A stretch of 64,000 nt of DNA from Forficula auricularia. Lineage: Eukaryota; Arthropoda; Insecta; Dermaptera; Forficulidae. A program made the position numbers and the translations under genes. The stretch spans positions 697,091 through 761,090 of the forward strand of contig JALMQS010000326.1 in the NCBI GenBank assembly GCA_024734495.1. The letters run 5' to 3'. Shown piece by piece: positions 10,546-22,700 of this stretch (its first letter is position 1; each line of letters opens with the position of its first letter). The notes under the pieces were generated by a model. The model had not been told where the DNA came from. It saw nothing but the letters and a program-made list of their open reading frames with translations, and made no database searches.

Positions 10546-11640
10546 ATCTCACTATATATTAACACTCAACTGCAAAATTAACAATATAATATTTATTGGA
10601 TATTTGTAAGTTTTATTTAAATTTTGTTTTCATGTTTTTAGTGTTTTTTTTTTATTAAATTCCATTATATCTATGTATGTATATTTATATTACCAACATT
10701 TTTTCCAAGAGTGGCTTTAATGAGAAATTATAAAAAAATATATATATCATAGAAATATATATTTATTAATTTGAATAATGTTAATATATAAGTAATATTA
10801 TTACTAATAAATTGGTAGAGTATCAATTCAAATTCCACTTATACTTATTCTATTATTCTTCAGAAATATAGGTAGAGTATTAATTTACTTATTATTCTTT
10901 TTAAAAACTCAAATGTTTGTGCTGCTCAATATTATTTTTTTTTCTTTTAAATTTATTCTTAATTATTATTTAAAAATAACACAAGTGAAATGCGAATAGG
11001 TATACATAATATAGGGTTATTAATTCATTTTTTTTAATCTATAAAAAAGGATAGTCCTTCTTAAATTAAATTAAAAAAAAAGCCTGAACAGCTCTATAAG
11101 ACAAAGTATAATATTAATTTAAAAAAGTAAATTTAAGAATAAAAAAGAAAGGTTTACATTAAACTACAACACTTGTCAGAGGGCTGCCAAAAATAAAACA
11201 TTGAATATTTATTTTAACCTATGGTATACATAAAAGACCCTTATTCGATTATATTAAATGGTAATAGTGTCAATAAAATTCAAAGCTCCTCCACATAGTT
11301 CAATGAATATATTTTTAAACCTCGGAAAATCATTTACATTCAAATTTAATTAGGTTCTCACCGAGGATCGCAGCTGTCTGGCTTAATTTAATTTAAATTA
11401 ATAGAATGAATTATCACTCTAAATAAATATTTAAATAAAAATGAATTAAAAGATCCAAATTTTATATTATTGTTTTAAAAGGCGTTAAGATAATTATTTC
11501 ATTCAAAATTTAGATATTCATAAAACAAATTAAAACTTTTGCTTAGAAATTATTAGACCAAAAATTAAATTAATTTCACTCTAAATTATCAGAGCGTCAA
11601 GTCTTTATATAAAGCTAACCTCACTGGATTTATTTATTTT
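10546..11640. other. AT-rich upstream region of LZIC
   Basis: No exon or repeat was identified. The LZIC 5' untranslated exon probably lies here or further left. Confidence 0.4.
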
Positions 11641-11647
11641 AGCAATC

Positions 11648-14600
11648 ATGACAAGTAAAGGAGAAGCTGAAAATAAAAAACTAAAACAGAATATGGAAAG
11701 TCAATTGGAACGACTTGTTCAACAATTGGCTGATCTAGAGGAATCCCGAGAAGAATTTGAAATTGAAGAATATGAAGAAACTAAACAAGAAACAATGGAT
11801 CAACTGCGAGAATTTCAGACAAGTCTTGCCCGATTAGTTTCAGGAGATCTTTCCCTTGTGAATGATTTGGCTGCTATTCAATTAGCCACACAGGCTGCCA
11901 TTTCTCAAGCCTTTCAAACCCCAGCTGTTCTAAATATGTTTGCCCGAAGACAACCTCGACAACTTCGATCACGGCTTGAAGAAATAGAAAAAGATTTACG
12001 ACGTATTAATAATGAAAGAGAAAAGGTGCTCTAAACTTTACTAATGCTTCCATTCAAAAAATTTAAATCTCAAGTTATTCAACATCTTTCTGCCTTTATT
12101 ACTCTTAAATTATTACTAATATGGTCATAACTATTATTTTAAAGATCCCTACAATTCCAATATGTGTGCATTTATTATTAAGTATATATTATCTCGAGCT
12201 GTTATCATATAAAAAATAATTAGTTTGAAAGTTCATTAGTTCATTCTTCAGAAGGGAAACAATATTTATAGAATTAATTTATTTATATTTTTATGTAGAT
12301 AGTAAATAAAAAAAAACACAAAAAAAACCCAATTAAATGTAGATTGAAGGAGACAATAAAAGAGTGTGTCTTCTGTTGGAATTATAAATTTTTAATTTAT
12401 TTATAACGAGACTATAGTTTCGAGAGCTTTGCCCTCTTCATCAGTCTATTTTGATTCACAGGAATTAATGTATGAATTCTCTCGAAACTATAGTCTCGTT
12501 ATAAATAAATTTAAAATTCCAACAGAAGACACTCTTTTATTGTCTTCTTCAATTTATAAAAATTCTGCTACTCTCGGCAAAAAACTTTCAATTTAATTAA
12601 ATATATTTTAAAGATAGCTTTATTTAAAAAAAATTATAAAATTGAAAATATTTTTTTGGCTTGAATAATAAGTGTTGTAGATTTTTAAGAGGAAATCAAT
12701 TAGGCCATTCTCTACTAATGCAAATAAATACATACCTATATATAAATGAATATCTAGAGAGGGAGGACACCTTATTGAAATAGAAAATTGCCTTTTTTTG
12801 TCCTGGCGGACAATTCTAGAGGCCTTAAGAGCAAACCCCCATGCAGCTCCTAAGGAGACTCATTACCAAACACCTCTGCCTTGGATCTATCTTTGGAAGT
12901 AAAGGCTAGCAAGTTCCGATACCCCATCTCGTACGAACTGACGGGATCCATAGGGAAGATGAACAATACGTCTGTAGTCAGACAGAATGCAGAGCTGCCA
13001 CAGAAGGGTCAAGTTTGGCCCTCAAGCGCCTAAGGGGCTTCACTCATAATTTGTTTAAGGGTTTTTTTCCCCTAGACGGGAAGCCGATTAAGGCTGAAGT
13101 GTCCCATCCACCTTTTTCCTATTAGTCGCCCCTTACGACAAGCTGAACATTGATTCCTCTTAAAAATGTTTTATTTAAAATTTTTTTTTTTAAATTAATG
13201 TTTATTTAACTTTTTTTCTTTAAATATATTAAAAAGTTAAAAACTGTCTTAAAATTTAAATTTTCTCAAAAATTTCTAACATCAAATGGTTATCTTTCCA
13301 TAATAATAAAAATGTTTCACCTAGAACCAACACCTATCTCCTTAAAAGTTATGTTATCTTTCCATTCACATACTCAACTTTCGATCTCTAAATATAAATA
13401 TTATTGTGTGATTGAAGTTGTTTTTTGATAGCAGACACATTGGTAGCCAAGGCTATTAGATAGCAAGTAAGTTAGGTACATATTAACAAGCTTATTTTAA
13501 AGCTGCTCACTAAATAGAAATGCAGACAAGGAAAAGAATCCTTAGTGAAAAAGTTTCTACAGGATAATAATTATGGTGCAATTATTCTCCAGATTAATTG
13601 TCTAGAAAAAATTGTATTTCCGATTCGGAGAACTAAATAGATTTTGTGATTTGTACCTTTAGAACTTGCCGTTCGAAAATGCAGAAAACATAATTTTTTG
13701 AAATGAAAAGAGTATCTATTTGAGAAATAAAGATAGAATTTTTTTCTCAAAATCAATATAAACATATCTATTAAAATCTTTGATAAATGACCTAAATTCA
13801 TGTTCGTATAATTTTTTGAATTAATTTAAAGTTTTTAAGACTATATATAAACATTATAATAGGGCGGCTCTAGCCGAGAGGGAACCTAGTTTTTCCCTCC
13901 AATTTAAAATATAATAATATATTTTGCTAAATTTTTTAAATTATTAAATATTTAAATGGTATTTTCTTTAGATTAATGCAGATTAAAAATTGATAACTTG
14001 AATTTAAATATACAATTTTTTAGTCTAATTTGTAATAATTTCATTGATTGAATGAGATTTTGCTTTGCTAACTATTCAATATCTAAAGATATTAATATTA
14101 ATCTTATATTATTATTTCCAGATTGAAATTTTGACTGCTCTAAGACAATTGGGAGAAACTCTTTCTTCAGCAGAATTAGAATGGTTACAAAAAAAAGAGC
14201 TCAAGATGGATTGCCACTTTGTGCCTGTAGATGAAAAAGAAGGTAAATATTTATGTACCATTTGTGAGTAGGGGAAGACCTAGATGGAGTAATTTCTCCA
14301 TATAATTAAAAATATGGGATGTGAGACTTAGGGCCTGTTGTATGTCGGTTTGTAAAGTCTTTGTTAAAGTTGACAAAGGGTAAAACCTCAGAATTCACCT
14401 TGTGCCCGGCCGGATGGCCAATCAGATGACACGCATTTCATCTGAATGGCCATCCCACCGAGCACAAGGTGAATTCTGAGGTTTTACCCTTTGTCAACTT
14501 TAACAAAGACTTTACAAACCGACATATAATAATTAATTAATAAATAATTTATTATCATTTACGAAAGGGACCGTATTATAGTAAATTCCATTTTTGTTGG

Positions 14601-15254
14601 TTTTTTTTAGTTTGAAAATTTCATAATTTTAATTTTTTAAGAACATCCCGCCCCCTTAATTTTTGGTTCGATTTCAACCAAAATCTAATCATCTCTTAAT
14701 CTCAATATAAAGAATCTACATCTGAAATTTCGTTTTGATATTCACTCTATTTTTTGAGCTATAGTCTACACAAAATTTGGTAAAGTACTAACATACGGAC
14801 ATTTTTACAAAATAATTACTATCTCGTAAAATATAATCTTTTCGATGTTTACTCATTAGGGCTTTTTTGGAGACCGTAACGCCATGTTTTCGCTCAATTT
14901 TTTTTTTATCAAAATAGTTTAAGCCGTTTTTGAGATATTTCGAAAAAGCGAAGCAAAAAAAAACACTTTTTTCATGCACGATTACAATAGTTGACGATAC
15001 CCTGTATGGTAAAGTAAACAAAGATGAATCAATATACATTAATTTGGAATTTATTTACTCCGAAGAATTTGACCCTTGGTTTTCTTTATATTTAGATTAA
15101 ATTATAAAAAACAATTCTTGTATGATAAGCTCTATGCAAGTACCATCGGAAATAATTATAATTTCAAAATTCTTATCAAACATTGAAATTTCTAGGTTTA
15201 TTTGGAGAAAAGGCAATTGAAATGGCAAGAAAACAAGCAAGAAATCTTCACTAA
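11648..15254 (+). CDS. LZIC: LZIC, leucine zipper and ICAT-domain protein
   Basis: Coding exons 11648-12025, 14122-14242 and 15196-15254 join in frame into 185 residues, close to the roughly 190 of vertebrate LZIC. The N-terminal coiled coil runs from LKQNMESQLERLVQQL; AIQLATQAAISQAFQTP is highly characteristic; the second exon begins IEILTALRQLGETL, the start of the beta-catenin-interacting (ICAT) fold; the last exon gives GLFGEKAIEMARKQ and a stop. The ATG follows an acceptor-like TTATTTTAG, implying a 5' untranslated exon. The first donor is weak (AAG then GTGCTC); the others are standard. Family knowledge links LZIC to beta-catenin-related and cell-cycle roles, not firmly resolved. It converges on ZMYND11, about 1.5 kb away. 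Confidence 0.9.
12339..12594. mobile_element. Palindromic element B1 with hammerhead-like motif
   Basis: Inside LZIC intron 1. The outer arms mirror each other (12345-12425 and 12475-12552), with a possible 8-bp duplication AATTAAAT (12331-12338, 12595-12602) in low-complexity sequence. The minus strand reads CTGATGA 12438-12444, one extra A, GAGGGC 12431-12436 pairing GCTCTC 12422-12427 around AAA, GAAA 12418-12421, self-complementary ACTATAGT 12411-12418, then C. The right arm lacks the CTGATGA part. Related copy near 58437-58705. Confidence 0.65.
12755..13150. repeat. GC-richer insertion in LZIC intron 1, class uncertain
   Basis: Base composition jumps compared with both sides. It ends in GTCGCCCCTTACGACAAG, a word that I associate with insect LINE 3' ends read on the minus strand. 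No open frame was found. It is probably a transposon fragment, but the class is not shown by the sequence. Confidence 0.4.
14329..14527. mobile_element. Harbinger-like MITE, copy 1
   Basis: A foldback of two arms of about 90 bp: GGGCCTGTTGTATGTCGG at the left, matching complement CCGACATA at the right. The left flank is TTA. The outermost right bases are lost. Same family as 28277-28483 and 37706-37815. In LZIC intron 2. Confidence 0.8.
14600..15020. repeat. Dispersed repeat D, copy 1
   Basis: Shares CCCCCTTAATTTTTGG, TCGATGTTTACTCATTAG and CCTGTATGGTAAAGT in the same order with 20338-21012 and 56390-56740. A small piece of it also occurs at 15532-15572. LZIC intron 2. Confidence 0.7.
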
Positions 15255-15372
15255 TTCCTCAAAAAAATTTTATTTTTCAATCCATCTAAGATGTACAAAC
15301 AATTTGGAAACTTTTCTCAATTAATATTTTTTTTACATAAATATTTATAAATTATTTATATTTAGAGTTAGG

Positions 15373-15406
<34 letters not shown>

Positions 15407-16769
15407 ATAAAATTTTCATTAATCTTGAAAAATTCAAAAAATTATTCAAAGCTAACTTTTTTTGTTATTGAAGTCGAATTTAAAAATATTATATTGAATA
15501 TATGAAATTTTTTCTTCTTATTGTAACTTATTAGGGCTTTTTTGGAGACCGTAACGCCATGTTTTCGCTCAACTAAAAATTTTCTCATCTAATAATTTCA
15601 TTTAATAAATAGGTATTCTTTTTTTTAAGGATTTATATTTTAAATATTAAGAAATTCTTTTTGTATAAATGTTCAATTTGGCAAATAAAAAATATAGTAT
15701 TTATGTATAATGGAAGGTAAATAAAAATTTCTCATAGATTTATAAATTAATTTCTTAATTTGTGATATTGTGAACCAGTTTTATTTACATAATACATATT
15801 CATCACATTAAATAGTTTATTTTAAAAACCTTTGGGACTTAATTTATTGATACAACGTGTCTTTAAAAAATGTTTTAATTTTATTATAAAAAAATAAGCT
15901 ATTTTTGTAATCACGACAATTATATCTTTATATCTATTTCTATATATAATAATATAATATTCTTGATTGAATTATGAGAAATAAATACACTTCTTTTATA
16001 AAACAATCGGTAAAACATTTAGTAATAAATTTTTTTCCTTTATTAATCATGAAATTTAAAGTGTGTCAGTTAAATAAAGCCTTTTGCTTTAAATTTTGTT
16101 TGATAAAGAAAATGTTTTCCGAGTCGTTATGTTATGATAGTTTTACTGATTGATTGATAAAAGAATTGTATTTATTTCTATGTTTTAAATAGACATAAAT
16201 ATATAAATATATTCTCATAATTCAATTTATTTTTAAGTAAAATTTTAGAGCGTTTAATAACTTAATCTTCTATAAATATAAAACACTGAATTTTATATAT
16301 TATTTTTATATTTATTTGTATTTATATACTTATAAAAAAATTGAAACAAAATAAACTAGAACTTAGAATAATAATTCACCTATTGATTTTATGACAACGG
16401 AGGGAAAAAGTATTTGAAGAATAATTGTTCTTATAATTAATGAAGTAATTTTATCTGCTGTATAAGGAATTTATCGGTTAAAATACCTGTTAGTTTTACT
16501 TAAGAAATTATTAAAACACTAGTTCAAATACTCTTTTATACCACCATATATAATATATATATTTTTTTTTATCATTGTGACATTCTATTTAAAAATCTAC
16601 AAATAAATTCATATGCACTCTTAAAAATGAAACAGGAAAGCAGCTTTCTTTTAATAAAAATATTTTGGCTTGCTGCTACAACATCTCCATTTGATTGACA
16701 AAAGTTGATATATATATTTTCAAGAGAATTTCTTTTCGGCTAAACATTTGGAAATAAATTCAAATATCC
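15255..16769. other. Convergent intergenic region between LZIC and ZMYND11
   Basis: AT-rich; holds both 3' untranslated regions, a (TA)n run at about 15375-15402 and a fragment of repeat D. No other gene was seen. Confidence 0.5.
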
Positions 16770-19700
16770 TTAACGTTTTCGACAACATTCGCCTTTATGT
16801 TTGCGTTGCCAATGTTTTTGTTGACAATCTGTACTACAATATGCTGTACTCCAACAACAATGATAAATTGCTTCTGCTTCACATTGGGAACACTAAAAAA
16901 ATAATATTAATTGGTAATCTCATTATTTAAAAAAATAAATTAAAACACGACTAAAATATCAAAAGTACAATATATAAATTAATCAAGAAATTCCTATATA
17001 TTTTAATAATAATACACATAATAAAGTTATAATTACCCAAAGTTTTCGTTTCGTTTCACTAATTGCAGCTCTGTAAGTTTCATGAATTCTGGCTAATTCA
17101 TCTTCTACTCGAGCTAGTCTCTCTTCCACAGCCTTACGCGCCAATCTTTCCTGCTCCATTTCTCGAATTAATCTTTGTTCACTTGCACTTGGACTAGACG
17201 AAGCCGAACTTATTCCGGAACTTGATGAAGGAGAATTAATCAACTTTCTTTTTCCTAAATGATAACCTCTTTTTCTAGGAGGTTGAATAATAGAATCACT
17301 CTAAACAAAAACAAAACATTTTAATTGTTTTATGGTTCAAAATGTAAAAAGTTTTTATATAGAAAATGATATTTTATTTACTAACTTTAAGCTGAACTTT
17401 AGGTTGAAGAGTTAGAGTGGGTGCTCCGTTCAAATCACCAGTAGTAGGAGTAGTAGGCTTTACTGATGGCAAATTACTTTTCTGTGTATTCTTTTTCAAT
17501 TCTGTTTCTGGCTGACTAGTACGGCCTCGGCGACGCTATTGTAAAATATTTATATAATTAGTAAACCTTTTGGCTCATCATGGAGATTGCATTTCAAATA
17601 TTACAAATAATATATGTTTTTACCAGGTCAACCCATAATTTCAAGTAATGAAAATGATCAAATTTGGTAATGTAACCTCGACCGCCACTGAAAAAGCAGA
17701 ATCATTCGGCTCCTTTTTCGCCAATAACACTGTTGATGACAAAGGGCTTAACCCGACTTCTTATACCGCCCAAACTAACCTCATGAGAAAAGATAAAAGT
17801 AAATAAATATTTTAGGAGATATTAATTTACGATGAATTAAATCTCATAAAATATTTATTTACTTTTATCTTTATTAAAGATGTTTCACCTTGCACCAACA
17901 CCACAATCTCTATTAATTTATTAACCTCATGAGCAAAATAATTTTCAGATTCCAAGTAATTAAAAAAGTTAGTAAAAAATTAAAGCCTGATTCCGCCGCT
18001 GGCCTCGATTACATCCTACCCATTCTTATCAAAAAATGCGCCCGAACTTTTTTATTTAAGCTATTTCAATTCTCTTATGATTCGGGCATATTCCCCGAAA
18101 GTTGGAAAATAGCCAGTTTATTCATAAAAAAGGTGACCCATCACAAATTATCAATTACAGACCTATCGCGATCACCTCTGTTCTTTCCAAAATAATGGAA
18201 ATAGTTATTAACCAAGATGTCTTCCGTCACTTAGAAACCAACAAAATAATACACGATAGGCAATATGGATTTAGACGGTCCCGTTCCACAGGTGACATTT
18301 TATCCTATGTAACTCATACCTGGAACAAAACTCTTAGAGACCGGGAAAGAAACCCTCGCAGTAGCTCTGGATATCTCAAAGGCTTTTGAACAATTTTGGC
18401 ACAAAAATCTTTTTGTCAAAATGCCAGTCTTTAGCTTCACTCCAACACTTTGCAAATTATTCGAAAGTTTTCTCGCAAATCGTAGTATTAAAGTTGTGGC
18501 TGATGGAACCTCATCCACATCTTTCTCTACAAATGCCCGAGTTCCCCAAGGCTCAGTAATCACCCCCACACTCTTATATATATATAAACGACGTAAAAAT
18601 TCTTTCGCGGTTAAATTTATAAAGTGCCAGACCACTTCATTAGCCAATACGTTTGTCTCTATGACTTCAAGGAACTGGAACTCTCTCCTGGCCTCTGTCT
18701 TTCCCGCCACTTATAATCTTCAAAACACGGGTGCACAAACACCTACGCCTCCACTCTTTCACTCGATCAATTTTCCCTTCTCTTCGGTAATGCAAGGGTC
18801 TTTCGAGATCCATTGGGGCTGCATGCATATTCCTGGTGCCCCTTCTTGCATTCGAGTGCATTAAAAAAAAAATATTTATATATATAATTACCGTTTGTTC
18901 CCCTTGAATACTATTCCGTCGATAAAATGAAGGTAATGCTAAAATGACAGAATTATTTCCTTGAGTTTGTGTTTGATAGGATGGTGGAGGTAATGGTGGG
19001 CTTTCAGGGAATGTTTCTTGGTTGAGATCGGCTTCTGGTTCAGGTTCCTCTTCGTAATCTGAAGGTCTCAGATCTTCTTTAGGAGATGCGGATAACATTT
19101 GTTGGTGTTTGCAAAGTTCTTGCATAGCCTTTGTCCATGATACTGTCCGTTTAATCTAGAACATTTGTTTTTATTAGTCGTTTTGAATCTATTACTATTT
19201 TGAAAAATGTAAGGAATTAAAAATAAAAATCTTACATTAAGTTTAGTTGGAGAAGTGGTTATGGGCTTAATATTTTTTGCATCTATGAGTGCTCTTTCAT
19301 GCTTTCCTCCAAAAAAACGAACATCATATCTCCCAGATACTTCGCGTTTAATTACTTTAGCAGGCCAATATGGAAATCGAGTTTGTTGGGCATATACGAG
19401 TTCATGAGGTGGTTTACAAGGGCGACAAAACCAGATATCATCTGGTTTCTCATTAGACATTTTATAACAATAACGACAGGCTTCGATTTCATCCAAGTCA
19501 TAAATACAATCTTCGATCATTTGTCCTTGAAGAAGAATCAAATTTAATTTGAAAAGTAATGCATATTAAAATTGAAGTAAATTGATATACCTGCAAGTTT
19601 GGTAACAGGTGAATCCGGACCATGATACACTGAAAGAATATGGAATACAAGCTTAGCATCAGCTTCGAATTCTTCCATATATCGATACCTATTTTGTTTA

Positions 19701-22700
19701 GCTTTCAATTCCATGGTAAGAATATCCATTGTTCGGTAAACAATAAAAGCCCACCTCCATGGAGATTCTTGGTCGTTTACAACCTATAACGGATATAATA
19801 CATAATTAAAAACTAAACTAAAAGATTTATTCCAAGTTACTTTGAATGCAAAACTTCAGAAAGTATAATTATAATTTTTTCCGATATTTTGAATAGAGAC
19901 AATGAATAATAAAAAAGCAAAAAAAAGTTACGATTTAAATCTTGATTAAAATAATTATTTACAATTATTTTGTGTATATACAGGTTTAGAAAATTGATTA
20001 AACTTTTCGATTGATCTTCATTTTGATAAATGTTGTGATTTGTAATATGAATGCATCTATTTAAAATAATTGGATCAGAAATGTTCAGACAACGAAATAG
20101 TTGAGTCGTTGAGTTCTTATACTCATTTAGCTTTCGAGTTCTCCATTACTCATCTTCTAACGACAATTGAGTGCTAGCGATAGTCGCATTTTCATAAAAG
20201 TTTAAGTGGGTCTAAAGATACCTTCAATGGAAGTAAAATTCCTATGTCACAACAGTTAACTTAGAAAATGTCCATGAAATTTTATTCCTTAAAGTAATTA
20301 AAATAAGCTGACGTGTTCTGATGTGGCCATCCACCTGACTTTACCATACAACCCGGCCCCTCTCTTATATTTAATAAAATTATATTTATAATCATGCAGT
20401 GGAGGGGGGTTAGTTTTTCCATTTTTAGACTCTTGGGGGCCCACTGATTATATATACAAAATTTGATTGAGTTTGGTACAATATTTTCATTTTTTGACTA
20501 TACACCCCCTCCCCCCATTTTGGGCGGTTAGTTTTTGCATTTTTAGACTTCTGGTGTCCCACTGATTATGTATACAAAATTTGGTTGAGTTTGCTCAAAC
20601 GGCCTAGATTTTTAATTTGTAACCCCCTCTACCCCCCTTAATTTTGGGTCGATATGCACCAAAATCTAATCAGCTCTTAATCTCAATGGACCAAAACTAC
20701 GTGTGAAATTTGTTTTCGATATTCACACTAGTTTTTGAGCTAGCTCGTCCACAAAAATTTAGTAACGCACAGACTATCTAACAGAATAACAGACAGACTA
20801 ACTAACAGACATTTTGACAAAACAATTATTATCACGAAAAATATAATTTTTTCGATGTTCACTTATTAGAGATTTTTTGTAGAGCGAAATGCCATGGTTT
20901 CGCTCAATTTTTTTAATCAAAATAGTTTAAGCCGTTTTTTAAGATATTTTGAAAAAAAAACACTTTTATCATGCACGATTAGAATACTTGACCATACCCT
21001 GTATGGTAAAGTATAATGAATAATCTAAGGTAAAAAAAAATTTCGAAATCATTTTCCCCTATCTTCCCAAATCACAATGGGTATTGCTATTAATGCCCCA
21101 GAAAAAGCAGCATTCATCTATTCCTACACTTTTTATTTTAATTTAAATGTCAAAGAATCCCCGTCATTTTCTTATAATATAATGTCCGCTTTTAGAACAC
21201 CAGTAATTTTATAGATTAAAAGCCTTGACCGCATTCAGCCAATTCTTTAAAAATTTCAATGCCTGAACTTGATCCTACCTTATTCAAAATATTCAAGCTA
21301 TCCTGCCTAATTTTTGGAGAGCAGAAAAGTAATTGGAATTCAACCAAATAAAGAAATGCGATTTTTTTAGGTCATTAATTAATAACCTATGATATGAAGA
21401 CCTAGGAAAATACAAAAATAGATTTTCCGGGCTGACTCTCCTCATATCTTGACTTATAATTAATAGCAACGTCTTCATTTAATTAATTACAGACCATTCG
21501 CAATTTCCTCCAGATAATGCTTAGCGATTTATAGAAAAATTTCAATTTTATGTGACATTCTAGTGTCTGACTTTTCTTTTTATAACTACATATCACTCCT
21601 CTGTAGTTATTGGGCCATCGTAAAATCATCTTCGCCTTTTTATAAATACCATGACATTTGTTGAGATAAAGTTAATAATAAGGCCTTATTTTAGGGAAAC
21701 TCATGATTTTCTAATATACACTGTGGTGCAAAAAAAGTGGAACACTTAGAAAAATTTAGTTTTTCAAATAATTTTCAGAAAAAACATATTTTATTTAAGC
21801 TTTTAATACATTCTGTGATTGTACAAATATTTTTAAACATTTTTAGAGTGAAAACAATGTATTACTTTAATTACAACCCTTTAAAATTAAATTTATTTAA
21901 ACTAGCATAAATTTTCAGGTTTGAAATCTGATCTCTTTATTTTTTTTTTTTTTTTTTTTTTTTTAATGATAATGATGAGAGAAGGAGTTACACCAAAAAG
22001 GTGCAACCCCTAAAGGCCTCGGTTGGCCCCTCCATCGTGAAAAGAAGAAGAAAGAATTTTATGGGTTGGGCGGAGGTCGAAGGTACCTGTGGATACGGGT
22101 CTTAAATAGCTTAAGGTTATAAGTCGCGGGAAAGATGGTGGCAGGGAGCGAGTTCCAGTCTCTGGAGGTCATAGGAATAAAAGAGTTGGCGAAAGCGCTT
22201 GTTCGACTTTTATCCAATTTGACAGCGAAGGGGTGCTGAGCGTTAGAAAACCGCGTGTTTCTCGTAAAGAGGGCATTAGGGGGGATAAGAGATTTCAGCT
22301 CGACTGAACAGACACCGTGATAGTATCTGTAGTACAGGGAAAGGGCAGAAACGGTTCTTCGGTGAGCCAGGGAGTCGAGTGAGTTGGTTAGAGCCGGGTC
22401 TCCTATTAGTTTAATTGCTCGCTTCTGAATTGCATCCAGTGTTGCAAGAGAATGCTTGGATGCACCCCTCCACAGATGAGAGCCATATTCGAGACAGGGA
22501 CGAATTTGAGCCTTATACAGCATAAGAAGTTGACTGGGAGTATAACAGCGTCTAGACCTAAATAGGAGACCAAGCTTGCGCGCTGCAGCTTTAGCAGTGG
22601 TTGAGATATGGTCATTCCATGAAAGGTCAGACCCTAGAGTTACGCCTAGCATTGAAATTTTATCCCTGAATTCTAGTGAGTTTGAGTCGAATGATNNNNN

